Positions 9,096-16,270 of a stretch of DNA of 30,079 nucleotides are shown piece after piece. The stretch comes from an uncultured Clostridium sp. (GTDB lineage Bacteria; Bacillota; Clostridia; TANB77; CAG-508): positions 1 to 30,079 of the forward strand of contig CATYUF010000020.1 of assembly GCA_958413095.1 (NCBI GenBank). Direction: 5' to 3'. Made by a program: the position numbers and the translations under genes. The notes beneath the pieces were generated by a model, which was not told the DNA's origin, searched no databases, and saw only the letters and a list, made by a program, of their open reading frames with translations. Position 1 is the first letter of the stretch, and the number at the start of each line of letters is the position of its first letter.

Positions 9096-9338
9096 TTAAT
9101 TTTGCTCTTCGTTTTCTTCTGTTTCTTCCTCTTCTACTATTTCATTCTCTCTTTCAATTTCAACTTTTCCTTCTGCGATTTCATTAGCAGCTAAAGTAAC
9201 TGGTGATTCTTCTTTTACTTTTGTCATAGGTTCATCTCCTGCTGCTATTTGTCTTGCTCTTCTAGATGTTGCTATAACTAATTCATATCTATTATTTGCT
9301 TTTGTAAGTAATTCTGTAACACTTGGTTTTACTATCAT
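9096..9338 (-). CDS. rpoZ: RNA polymerase omega subunit
   Basis: This 80-residue protein carries the omega core: VTELLTKANNRYELVIATSRRARQIA near the N-terminus, followed by the VTLAANEIAEGKV helix. Omega binds the beta-prime C-terminus and helps assembly of RNA polymerase. The C-terminal 15 residues are almost all Glu and Asn. The ATG is preceded by TTAGGAGGATT, and the site overlaps the stop codon of remA, which shows tight coupling. Here rpoZ precedes gmk, whereas in Bacillus gmk comes first. Confidence 0.95.
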   Translation of the reverse strand: MIVKPSVTELLTKANNRYELVIATSRRARQIAAGDEPMTKVKEESPVTLAANEIAEGKVEIERENEIVEEEETEENEEQN

Positions 9339-9350
9339 AATTTAATCCTC

Positions 9351-9611
9351 CTAAATTTTATTATCATCTTGTGATATATTTTTATCTATTCTTCCACCAA
9401 CAGTTTCTGGTTGAACTGCTGATAATATAATATGACCTGAGTCCATTATTAAAACAGCTCTTGTTCTTCTTCCATAAGTAGCATCTACTGCTGTTTTATT
9501 GTCTTTTGCTTCTTGTACTAATCTTTTTATTGGTGCTGATTCTGGGCTAACTATTGCAACTATTCTTTCAGCTGAAACAATATTTCCAAATCCTATATTT
9601 ACTAATTGCAT
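9351..9611 (-). CDS. remA: RemA-type regulator (DUF370)
   Basis: This small (86-residue) protein closely matches the RemA/DUF370 family, a ring-forming DNA-binding regulator that in Bacillus activates biofilm matrix and osmoprotection genes. It shows the characteristic LVNIGFGNIV start, RIVAIVSPESAPIKRL, and ATYGRRTRAVLIMDSGHIILSA. The start is set at ATG 9611. The purine-rich site AGGAAGGA at 9621-9628 lies 9 bases upstream, and a TTG three codons earlier (9620) directly abuts that site and is rejected. In many Firmicutes this gene sits between yicC and gmk, and the same neighbourhood is seen here. The regulon in this organism is unknown. Confidence 0.93.
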   Translation of the reverse strand: MQLVNIGFGNIVSAERIVAIVSPESAPIKRLVQEAKDNKTAVDATYGRRTRAVLIMDSGHIILSAVQPETVGGRIDKNISQDDNKI

Positions 9612-9651
9612 ATAATTCAATCCTTCCTATTCTATATTTTGAATCTGTTCT

Positions 9652-10503
9652 CTAATATCTTCTAAACCGTGTTTTTATTTCTATTACTGCATTTGTTATC
9701 TCTAAATTATTTGCTTTTGAACCTATTGTATTTGTTTCTCTATTCATCTCTTGTATTAGAAAGTCTAATTTTTTTCCTATTGCTTCCTTGCTATTTAATA
9801 TTTGTTTAAATTGAGCTATATGGCTATCTAATCTTGTAACTTCCTCTTGAATTGAACATTTATCTGCATATATAACTGTTTCTTGTGCTAATCGATTTTT
9901 ATCAATATCTTGGTCAGTTAACAATTCTTTTATTCTACCTTCTAATTTTACTACATATTCTTGAATAAGTCCAGTAGAAAGTTCAGATATTTCTTTTACC
10001 TTTTCATTTATTATATCTAGTCTTTCAATTAAATCTTTTTCTATTTTATTTCCTTCTGCTACCCTCATTGCTATTAAATTATCAACTGCATTTGTCATTA
10101 CTTTTTCTAGTTCTTTTTCAATTATATCATCTTCTTGTGTATTTTGTATATTTAAAACTTCTGATAATTTAGCTATTTCCATAACATTTATATTTGAAAT
10201 AAGGTTCTCATTTTCTGCTAACTCTTTTAATTCTTTTACATACATTTTAGCTATTTCTGTATTTATTTTTATATTTTTTCCTTCTGTCGAATTATTTATA
10301 AAATTTACATATACATCAAATTTTCCTCTTTTTACTTTTGAAGCTATTATTCTTTTCATTTTTTCTTCTAAATAATTTAGAGTTCTAGGTAATTTAATTG
10401 ATATATCTAAATATCTGTGATTTACACTTTTTATTTCAACTTGATACTCTCTAGAATCTATTATTAAAGATTCTTTTCCATATCCTGTCATACTTTTAAT
10501 CAT
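9652..10503 (-). CDS. yicC: YicC family endoribonuclease-like protein
   Basis: This 283-residue protein starts with the family hallmark MIKSMTGYGKE. The YicC N-terminal domain includes VEIKSVNHRYLDISIKLP, and the C-terminal DUF1732 region includes EEVTRLDSHIAQFKQIL and the closing LEITNAVIEIKTRFRRY. The E. coli member is reported to act as an endoribonuclease on a small RNA; the Firmicute role is not settled. Its ATG overlaps the end of the upstream gene by 8 bases, so the two are translationally coupled. remA lies 40 bases downstream. Confidence 0.92.
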   Translation of the reverse strand: MIKSMTGYGKESLIIDSREYQVEIKSVNHRYLDISIKLPRTLNYLEEKMKRIIASKVKRGKFDVYVNFINNSTEGKNIKINTEIAKMYVKELKELAENENLISNINVMEIAKLSEVLNIQNTQEDDIIEKELEKVMTNAVDNLIAMRVAEGNKIEKDLIERLDIINEKVKEISELSTGLIQEYVVKLEGRIKELLTDQDIDKNRLAQETVIYADKCSIQEEVTRLDSHIAQFKQILNSKEAIGKKLDFLIQEMNRETNTIGSKANNLEITNAVIEIKTRFRRY

Positions 10504-11431
10504 TTTCTTCTACCTCTTTTTTTGGTTTTCTTCCTCTTTTACTTTTTGGTTTTTGAACTTTATTTTCTTCTTTATTATTTGCTTTATTTATCTCTTCCTC
10601 TTTACTTTTATCTTGTTTAATAGTTTCTGTATTTTCTTTTGATTCTTTTTTTGATGCACTTTTTTTAGTTTTACTTTCTTTTTTTCCTTCTATTTCTTTA
10701 TTTAGATTTTTGCTAGTAATTTTATTTGTATTTTTAGAAGTTGATTTTTTCTTATTTTTTTCTTGCTTTGTTTCTGTTTCTTTCTCTTTATTACTTGCTG
10801 TCTTATTTTTCTTAGCTGATTTGTTTTCTTTTACTGTTTTTACTTCTTCTTCATTTTTTACTTTAATATCTTTTTCAGCTTCATTATCATCCTCTGCTAT
10901 ATTCCTTTTTTTCGCTTCTTTAACTGTTGGTTCATCTTTTTTTACTATATCCGAAACATCACTAAGGCTAAGTAAATATTTCCTTCTTGATTTAGTATAT
11001 ACTATAATTGCCTTTAATACATAATAAATTGCGAAAACATATGATGAAGTTAATAAATATAATCTAAAATCATAATTTAATACTTTTGTAACATGATTTA
11101 TAAATAAGCTATGCATTGATAATATTAATACTTCTATACCTGTTATTGCTAATGTGCCATTGTCTTTCTTATATGCAATTTCTATTATAATTATTCCAGC
11201 AACTAATAATGCAGTAGCACATATTTTTACAGTTCCTAGTAAGATATTTTCTTGTAAATTCATATATAAAATATTTAATGTTATAAAATATGCCATAATA
11301 AAAATTGCTACTATCAAATTTTTTAGTATATTTTTTAATATACCTTGAGAAATTCCTTTTGGTAATTTTTTATTTTTTTCTTCTATTTTTATTATTTGAT
11401 TGTTTTTTTCTTTGTTATTTTCTTTTAGCAT
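10496..11431 (-). CDS. Four-helix membrane protein with long basic tail
   Basis: I do not recognise this 311-residue protein. Residues 1-35 are charged. Four hydrophobic segments follow at about 36-57, 65-86, 93-111 and 122-145. Residues 147-311 form a long hydrophilic tail of Lys, Glu, Asn, Thr and Ser, predicted disordered and probably cytoplasmic, ending in KSKRGRKPKK (296-305). The RGRKP core (299-303) resembles an AT-hook, a minor-groove DNA-binding motif. The gene lies between rsmE (9-base gap, its AGGAGG adjoining the rsmE stop) and yicC (8-base overlap), so it is expressed with both. A general nucleic-acid or ribosome contact at the membrane is possible but is only inference. Confidence 0.75.
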   Translation of the reverse strand: MLKENNKEKNNQIIKIEEKNKKLPKGISQGILKNILKNLIVAIFIMAYFITLNILYMNLQENILLGTVKICATALLVAGIIIIEIAYKKDNGTLAITGIEVLILSMHSLFINHVTKVLNYDFRLYLLTSSYVFAIYYVLKAIIVYTKSRRKYLLSLSDVSDIVKKDEPTVKEAKKRNIAEDDNEAEKDIKVKNEEEVKTVKENKSAKKNKTASNKEKETETKQEKNKKKSTSKNTNKITSKNLNKEIEGKKESKTKKSASKKESKENTETIKQDKSKEEEINKANNKEENKVQKPKSKRGRKPKKEVEEND

Positions 11432-11440
11432 TTCTTCCTC

Positions 11441-12190
11441 CTAATTTTCTAGTTCATACATTAATATACTAATCATATTTAAAGCTACTGTTTCTGTTCT
11501 TAGAATCCTTTTTCCTAGGGTTATTACCTTAGCACCATTTTCTTGAAGTTGTTTTATTTCCTCTTCTTCTAACCCTCCTTCTGGACCAATTACAATGCCT
11601 ATTTTCTTTTTTGCTTTTTCCAATTTTTTTAATTTGTTTATTTCATATTTTAAGTAATTATTTTCTTCTTTTTCATATGCTAGCAATATTATATCATATT
11701 CTCCGATTCTATCTACAATTTCTTTTATTTTAATAACTTGTCCTATTTCTGGAATAATTCCTCTACCACATTGTTTTGATGCTACTTCAGAAATTTTTTG
11801 CCATCTTTCTACTTTTTTTATCTGGTCTTTATCTTTTAACCTTACAACACATCTTTTCATGTCAACTGGAATGATTTTATTTACTCCTAATTCAACTGAC
11901 TTTTGAATGATTAATTCCATTTTATCTGACTTTGGTAGACCTTGAAAAATTGTTATTTTTACATTTGATTCTGAATCATTTTGCTTTTCAGAAATAATTT
12001 TACAGGTTACACAATCACTTGTAAGTTCTTCAATTTTACATTTATAGTCTTTCATTTCATCAGTATTACAAATATCTATCTTATCTTCAATTTTTGCTCT
12101 TAATACATTCTTTATATGATTTACATCTTTACCTTTTATTTTTATTTTATCATTTTCAATTTCATTTGATGTTACAAAAAACTTAGGCAT
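11441..12190 (-). CDS. rsmE: 16S rRNA m3U1498 methyltransferase RsmE
   Basis: RsmE uses S-adenosylmethionine to methylate N3 of U1498 in helix 44 of 16S rRNA. The 249-residue protein has the N-terminal PUA-like domain (HIKNVLRAK) and a C-terminal SPOUT knot domain with IGPEGGLEEEE (201-211) and LGKRILRTETVA (225-236), which form the SAM site. The CGRGIIPEI block (141-149) is also typical. It is the first gene of an operon running to gmk. An extended -10 promoter lies at 12216-12224, and AGGAGGTA precedes the ATG. The usual upstream partner prmA is not present. Confidence 0.95.
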   Translation of the reverse strand: MPKFFVTSNEIENDKIKIKGKDVNHIKNVLRAKIEDKIDICNTDEMKDYKCKIEELTSDCVTCKIISEKQNDSESNVKITIFQGLPKSDKMELIIQKSVELGVNKIIPVDMKRCVVRLKDKDQIKKVERWQKISEVASKQCGRGIIPEIGQVIKIKEIVDRIGEYDIILLAYEKEENNYLKYEINKLKKLEKAKKKIGIVIGPEGGLEEEEIKQLQENGAKVITLGKRILRTETVALNMISILMYELEN

Positions 12191-12215
12191 ATCTTACCTC
12201 CTAATTTTTTTGTAA

Positions 12216-12224
12216 ATTATATCA
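12216..12224 (-). promoter_or_regulatory. Extended -10 promoter for rsmE operon
   Basis: On the - strand the sequence TGATATAAT gives a perfect TATAAT -10 (12216-12221) preceded by the TGn extension. The -35 region is weak, with only about half the consensus bases at a 17-bp spacing. A transcript starting here would have a leader of about 20 bases including the AGGAGG site of rsmE. This is a pattern match only. Confidence 0.5.
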
Positions 12225-12274
12225 TAAAATTGAATGAAATTCTACAATTTAATTTTATTTTCGTAATTTCTATA

Positions 12275-12628
12275 CTAATTTTCATCTACATTATCCATTA
12301 ATTCTCTTGTTTCTTTCCAACTTAAAACCTTTAAACATTCATAATCTTTTGATAATTTTTTTGCTATTGTTTTTGTATCGTCTTTAGATTCTAAATCTGC
12401 TACTATAACATTCTTTAGTTCTTCTTCTCTACCATATAATATTTTAAATAATATTGAACGTAAAAATCCTTCTATTTTTTCTTCTTGATTTTTTACTGCA
12501 ATTATAACATATATTCCGTCTGATTTTAATTTTGTGTATGTGCATATATATATAATATTTTTTACAAGCTCAAATAACCCATAAAAGGCTAATGTCCAGA
12601 ATATTGTACTTAATATAAATTCTAACAT
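12275..12628 (-). CDS. Small membrane-anchored protein, GT2-like fragment
   Basis: I do not recognise this 117-residue protein with certainty. The N-terminus (about 1-30) is hydrophobic and would anchor it in the membrane. After it, GIYVIIAVKNQEEKIEGFLRSIL and then LKNVIVADLESKDDTKTIAKKL resemble the first strand-helix units of a family 2 glycosyltransferase-like fold: a beta strand, an acidic turn, then an 'RS' helix, and later a 'D-S-D-D-T' turn. The rest of such an enzyme, with its DxD and catalytic parts, is absent and no continuation was seen downstream. It could be a stable mini-domain or a remnant. TAGGAGGA precedes the ATG. It lies between the rplQ terminator and rsmE. Confidence 0.65.
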   Translation of the reverse strand: MLEFILSTIFWTLAFYGLFELVKNIIYICTYTKLKSDGIYVIIAVKNQEEKIEGFLRSILFKILYGREEELKNVIVADLESKDDTKTIAKKLSKDYECLKVLSWKETRELMDNVDEN

Positions 12629-12832
12629 TTTGATTCCTCCTATTAAGTTATTATATGTAATTAGATATTTTTGGTTAATTTATTGTTAATATGAAAATAT
12701 ATTTAACTTTATATTTTTATTTATTATTTTTTCTACTTGCATACTCATCCTTATTCTTCTAACATATAATATTATCATAATTTGATATAAATAAGTATAT
12801 TATATCTAATCTCAATCGATTCCAAGACAAAA

Positions 12833-12863
12833 AAAGAGCTAAATCTAAAATTTAACTCTCTTT
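12833..12863 (-). terminator. Terminator of the ribosomal super-operon
   Basis: Just past the rplQ stop, AAAGAGCTAAAT (12833-12844) pairs imperfectly with ATTTAACTCTCTTT (12850-12863) around a 5-nt loop. On the - strand it is followed by a run of seven or more T. The remaining gap to the next gene (12629-12832) is AT-rich; a TATAAT at 12799-12804 (- strand) could be the -10 for the 117-codon gene, but the -35 is unclear. Confidence 0.75.
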
Positions 12864-12871
12864 CTAATCAA

Positions 12872-13408
12872 TTATATTAATTGTAATATAGCAACTTCTG
12901 CTCCGTCTCCTCTTCTTGGACCAGCTTTAACTATTCTTGTATAACCTCCAACATTTTTACCTGCATATTTTGGAGCTATTTCATTAAATAGTTTATCTAA
13001 TAAATCTACATTATTACCATTGCTATCTTTTACTTTATTTATTTTTTTCATCATTTTTCTTCTTGCATTTAATCTTGATGGCATGTCTTTTTGTCTTTTT
13101 TCTACTTTTTCTTCTTTTACAACTTTTAAGTATTCTTTTCCGTTTTTGCTTTTAACTAGTTCTGTTACTTTATTTCCATTATCATCTAGTTTAGCTTTTA
13201 CTACTTTAACATCTACCATTTCAAAATTATCTTTTTCTTTTATTGCAAGTGATATTATGCTGTCAGCAATTGATTTTACTTCTTTTGCTCTTGCTAATGT
13301 TGTTTCAACTTTACCATGCATAATTAAGTCTGTTGTTAAAGTTTTTAACATTGCCATTCTAATATCTGTTTTTCTACCTAATTTTCTATTTGTAGCCACT
13401 TTCTTCAC
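12872..13408 (-). CDS. rplQ: Ribosomal protein bL17 with internal insertion
   Basis: The bL17 protein of the large subunit sits near the exit tunnel. The family ends are clear: RKLGRKTDIRMAMLKTLTTDLI with the ETTLARAKEVKSIAD helix, and GGYTRIVKAGPRRGDGAEVAILQLI at the C-terminus. Its 178 residues exceed the usual 115-130. The excess is a Lys/Val/Glu-rich insertion at about 59-110, just before the conserved SRLNARRKMM helix. Similar insertions occur, as far as I recall, in some Clostridia. GGAAGG precedes the ATG. It is the last gene of the alpha block, 19 bases after rpoA. Confidence 0.96.
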   Translation of the reverse strand: MKKVATNRKLGRKTDIRMAMLKTLTTDLIMHGKVETTLARAKEVKSIADSIISLAIKEKDNFEMVDVKVVKAKLDDNGNKVTELVKSKNGKEYLKVVKEEKVEKRQKDMPSRLNARRKMMKKINKVKDSNGNNVDLLDKLFNEIAPKYAGKNVGGYTRIVKAGPRRGDGAEVAILQLI

Positions 13409-13427
13409 CTTCCCTTATTATATATTC

Positions 13428-14375
13428 CTATTCATCTTCTTTAGCAAAGTCTAATCCTAATGCATGTAATTTTGCAGTTACTTCATCAAAAGATTTCTTT
13501 CCTAAATTTCTTACCTTCATCATATCTGCTTCTGTTTTATTTGTTAAATCTTCAACAGTTGAAATCGCTGCTCTTTTTAAGCAGTTGAATGATCTTACAG
13601 ATAATTCAAGTTCTTCTATTGACATTTCTAAGACTTTTTCTTTCTTAGATTCTTCTTTTTCAACCATTACTTGTGTATTTTTAGCTGCTTCTGATAAATC
13701 TATAAATAATTCTAAATGACCTGTCATTACTTTAGCAGCTAAGCTTAATGCTTCATGAGCTTTAAGGCTTCCATCTGTCCAAACTTCTATTACTAATTTA
13801 TCATAATCTACCATTTGTCCAACTCTAGTGTTTTCTACTTGATAATTCACTTTTTTTACTGGTGTATAGATAGAATCAATTGGAAGAACAGATATATCTT
13901 GATTTGGTTTTTTATTTTTATCAGATGAGTTATATCCTCTACCTCTATCAGCAGTCATTTCCATTTGTAGGTTTCCACCTTCTGAAACAGTTGCTATATG
14001 TAAATCTGGATTTAATATTTCTACTGTTCCATCTGTTATTATATCTCCTGCTAATACTTCACCTTCACCTTTATGTTCTATTCTTAAAACTTTTTCTTCA
14101 TTTCCATCAAATTTTAGTCTAACATTTTTTAAGTTTACTATTATTTCTGGTACATCTTCTACAACATTAGCTACTGTTGAGAATTCATGTAATACGCCAT
14201 CAATTTTAACACTTGTTATTGCACATCCTGGAAGTGATGAAAGTAGTATTCTTCTTAGAGAATTTCCTATTGTAACTCCATAACCTCTTTCTAATGGTTC
14301 ACATACAAATTTTGCATAATTATTTGTATCATCTACCTCTAGACATTCAATATTTGGCTTTTCAAATTCTATCAT
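13428..14375 (-). CDS. rpoA: RNA polymerase alpha subunit
   Basis: The alpha subunit dimerises to nucleate RNA polymerase assembly and contacts UP elements and activators. The 315-residue length is normal. The N-terminal domain shows YGVTIGNSLRRILLSSLPG and later LPIDSIYTPVKKVNYQVENTRVGQ. After a Lys/Glu-rich linker, the C-terminal domain (about 245-315) shows LELSVRSFNCLKRAAISTVEDLTNKTEADMMKVRNLGKKSFDEV. AGGAGGT precedes the ATG. It follows rpsD after a 107-base gap, longer than usual, which holds a bulged hairpin. Confidence 0.98.
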   Translation of the reverse strand: MIEFEKPNIECLEVDDTNNYAKFVCEPLERGYGVTIGNSLRRILLSSLPGCAITSVKIDGVLHEFSTVANVVEDVPEIIVNLKNVRLKFDGNEEKVLRIEHKGEGEVLAGDIITDGTVEILNPDLHIATVSEGGNLQMEMTADRGRGYNSSDKNKKPNQDISVLPIDSIYTPVKKVNYQVENTRVGQMVDYDKLVIEVWTDGSLKAHEALSLAAKVMTGHLELFIDLSEAAKNTQVMVEKEESKKEKVLEMSIEELELSVRSFNCLKRAAISTVEDLTNKTEADMMKVRNLGKKSFDEVTAKLHALGLDFAKEDE

Positions 14376-14426
14376 TTTTACCTCCTAATATTCGAGAATA
14401 TATCTCAAACTTTTTAAAAACTTCAT

Positions 14427-14466
14427 AGGTTTCTTTAGTAAATTTATTAAAGTTTTGACTAAACCT
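14427..14466 (-). promoter_or_regulatory. Bulged hairpin in the rpsD-rpoA gap
   Basis: AGGTTT...AGT (14427-14439, with a 4-nt bulge CTTT) can pair with ACTAAACCT (14458-14466), giving 9 base pairs. It is a transcript feature between the S4 gene and the alpha-subunit gene. The stem is AT-rich, so it is only modestly above chance. Confidence 0.35.
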
Positions 14467-14482
14467 TTATTATCTACCTTTA

Positions 14483-15109
14483 TTATTTTGAGTAAAGCTC
14501 TACTATTAAATGTTCCTCGATTGGAAGATCTATATCTTCTCTAGAAGCTAATCTGATTACTTTACCACTCATTTTTTCACTGTCTTTTTCTAACCAAGCT
14601 GGAATTGGTCTTTTACTAGATTCTTCAACATTTACTTTAATAGTACTGTTATCTTTTTTGCTTTCTTTTACAGATATAACATCTCCTGGTTTTACTAAAT
14701 AAGATGGTATATCAACTCTTTTTCCATTAACTTCGAATTGAGCATGGTTTACAAATTGTCTTGCTTGTGCTCTTGATGTACCAAATCCTAATCTGTATAC
14801 AACATTATCTAATCTACTTTCTAATATTTGTAATAGATTTTCACCTGTTACACCTTTTTTATTTGAAGCCATTTCAAAATATTTTCTAAATTGTTTTTCT
14901 CCAACTCCATAATATGCTTTAGTTTTTTGTTTTTCTCTTAATTGAGTTCCGTATTCAGAAAGTTTTGCTCTTTTTTGTCCATGTTGTCCTGGTGCATAAT
15001 TTCTTCTTGAAATACTACATTTATCAGAATAACATCTTTCACCTTTTAAGAACAATTTTTGTCCTTCTCTACGGCATCTACGACATTGTTCGTCTTTATA
15101 TCTTGCCAT
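14483..15109 (-). CDS. rpsD: Ribosomal protein uS4, zinc-binding form
   Basis: uS4 is a primary 16S rRNA binder that nucleates 30S assembly; in E. coli it also represses the alpha operon by binding the leader before rpsM. The 208-residue protein carries the Cys4 zinc motif (C9, C12, C26, C31) of the C+ form. The S4 domain (RLDNVVYRLGFGTSRAQARQFVNHAQFEVNGKRV) is in the middle, and the usual IEEHLIVELYSK end is present. AAAGGAG precedes the ATG. It is third in the block that starts with rpsM, where an elaborate folded leader lies upstream. Confidence 0.98.
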   Translation of the reverse strand: MARYKDEQCRRCRREGQKLFLKGERCYSDKCSISRRNYAPGQHGQKRAKLSEYGTQLREKQKTKAYYGVGEKQFRKYFEMASNKKGVTGENLLQILESRLDNVVYRLGFGTSRAQARQFVNHAQFEVNGKRVDIPSYLVKPGDVISVKESKKDNSTIKVNVEESSKRPIPAWLEKDSEKMSGKVIRLASREDIDLPIEEHLIVELYSK

Positions 15110-15205
15110 TTTATTTCTCCTTTCTTTTCTAATGACAAAGGATAATTTCTTCTATTTTCTAATAGATTTTTTCTCCTTTTATTTGGATATTTTTAAAATT
15201 TCTTT

Positions 15206-15241
15206 GACCTAATAAATGATATTTATATATCTTTATTTGTC
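15206..15241 (-). promoter_or_regulatory. 14-bp hairpin in the rpsK-rpsD gap
   Basis: GAC, AATAAA and GATAT (15206-15222) pair in order with ATATC, TTTATT and GTC (15227-15241), leaving small internal mismatches and a TTAT loop. It starts about 18 bases after the rpsK stop. A second small hairpin (TCTATT/AATAGA, 15151-15166) lies nearer rpsD. The gap (149 bases) is longer than normal for this position. It could be an RNA processing or control site; the sequence is AT-rich. Confidence 0.45.
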
Positions 15242-15258
15242 TTTTATATAAATTCTAA

Positions 15259-15657
15259 TTAAACTCTTCTTCTTTTTGGTGGTCTACAACCATTGTGTGG
15301 TATTGGTGTTACATCTTTGATTGCACTTATTTCTAATCCTGCTGTTTGTAATGCTCTGATTGCTGCTTCTCTACCAGCTCCAGGACCTTTAACAAATACT
15401 TCTACTGATTTTAAACCATGTTCCATTGCTGTTTTTGCTGCTGTTTCAGCAACTTGACCAGCTGCAAATGGTGTGCTTTTTCTAGAACCTTTGAATCCTA
15501 ATTCTCCAGCACTTCCCCAAGATATTGCATTACCTTGTACGTCTGTTATTGTTACTATTGTATTGTTGAAACTAGAATGGATATGTGCTTGACCTTTTTC
15601 TATATTTTTTCTATTTCTTCTTGCAACTGTTTTTCTAGTAGTATTTTTATTAGCCAT
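15259..15657 (-). CDS. rpsK: Ribosomal protein uS11
   Basis: uS11 lies on the 30S platform near the mRNA exit. The 132-residue protein shows the family core GQAHIHSSFNNTIVTITD, SAGELGFKGSRKSTPFAAG, VEVFVKGPGAGREAAIRAL and the basic C-terminus HNGCRPPKRRRV. The ATG follows AAGGAGGG, and that site overlaps a hairpin with the region just upstream. Confidence 0.98.
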   Translation of the reverse strand: MANKNTTRKTVARRNRKNIEKGQAHIHSSFNNTIVTITDVQGNAISWGSAGELGFKGSRKSTPFAAGQVAETAAKTAMEHGLKSVEVFVKGPGAGREAAIRALQTAGLEISAIKDVTPIPHNGCRPPKRRRV

Positions 15658-15671
15658 TATCTATTTCCCTC

Positions 15672-15702
15672 CTTATAAGCATTAGATATTTTCTATTATA
15701 AG
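15672..15702 (-). promoter_or_regulatory. Hairpin overlapping the rpsK ribosome binding site
   Basis: CTTATAA (15672-15678) pairs with TTATAAG (15696-15702) around a 17-nt loop, filling most of the 56-base rpsM-rpsK gap. On the mRNA the arm nearer rpsK ends in AAG, which is the first part of its AAGGAGGG site, so the stem could partly hide it. Seven AT-rich pairs are near the level expected by chance. Confidence 0.35.
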
Positions 15703-15713
15703 ATTTCTTTTAA

Positions 15714-16082
15714 TTATTTTTTGCTTTTACTAACTAATTTTCTAGGACCTTTTCTTGTTCTAGCATTAGTTTTTGTTCTTTGACCTCTAACTGGAAGACC
15801 TTTTCTATGTCTTAGTCCTCTATAGCATCCTATTTCTGTTAATCTTTTAATGTTTAATGCTACTTCTCTTCTTAAATCACCTTCAACTGTATATGATTCA
15901 TCAATAACTTTTCTTATGCTATTAACTTCATCATCTGTTAAGTCTTTTATTCTTGTGTCTGGGTTTATTCCAGCTTTTTCTAAGATTTTTCTAGAACTTG
16001 TTACACCTATTCCATAAATATATGTAAGTCCTATTTCTACTCTTTTTTCTTTAGGTAAATCTACTCCTGCTATACGAGCCAT
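15714..16082 (-). CDS. rpsM: Ribosomal protein uS13
   Basis: uS13 sits in the 30S head and contacts the P-site tRNA and bridge to 50S. The 122-residue protein starts MARIAGVDLPKEKRVEIGLTYIYGIG and ends with the basic GQRTKTNARTRKGPRK tail. The start is ATG 16082, with GGAGGTG upstream at a normal spacing. An in-frame TTG at 16100 overlaps that site and is rejected. It opens the alpha block, downstream of the folded leader. Confidence 0.97.
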   Translation of the reverse strand: MARIAGVDLPKEKRVEIGLTYIYGIGVTSSRKILEKAGINPDTRIKDLTDDEVNSIRKVIDESYTVEGDLRREVALNIKRLTEIGCYRGLRHRKGLPVRGQRTKTNARTRKGPRKLVSKSKK

Positions 16083-16119
16083 ATTTTTTTGCACCTCCAA
16101 AATTTTTTATTTTGTTGTT

Positions 16120-16252
16120 TGTCCAATTTTGTCTTAAAGGTGAAATGCACTAGCGTTTACTCTAGTCTTTAAGCTTTTTAAAGGACATATATATAAACAC
16201 AAATTTGATATGTAAACCTTTTTGGTTTCACAGCCGCTACCTAATTTGTGTT
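16120..16252 (-). promoter_or_regulatory. Structured RNA leader before rpsM (S4-type candidate)
   Basis: In this 188-base gap two folded domains can be read. Domain 1: AACACAAATT (16196-16205) pairs with AATTTGTGTT (16243-16252), then GATA/TACC with one wobble (16207-16210/16238-16241), then TGTAAACC (16211-16218) with GGTTTCACA (16224-16232, one bulged base) around a T5 loop; GCCGC (16233-16237) stays unpaired. Domain 2: TGTCC (16120-16124) pairs with GGACA (16183-16187), CTTAAAG with CTTTAAG (16133-16139/16167-16173), and ACTAG with CTAGT (16149-16153/16162-16166). GTGAAA in the bulge of domain 2 (16140-16145) can instead pair with TTTCAC (16226-16231) of domain 1. Its position matches that of the E. 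coli alpha-operon leader bound by S4. Confidence 0.62.
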
Positions 16253-16270
16253 ATTAACTTGTTTTAAGGA

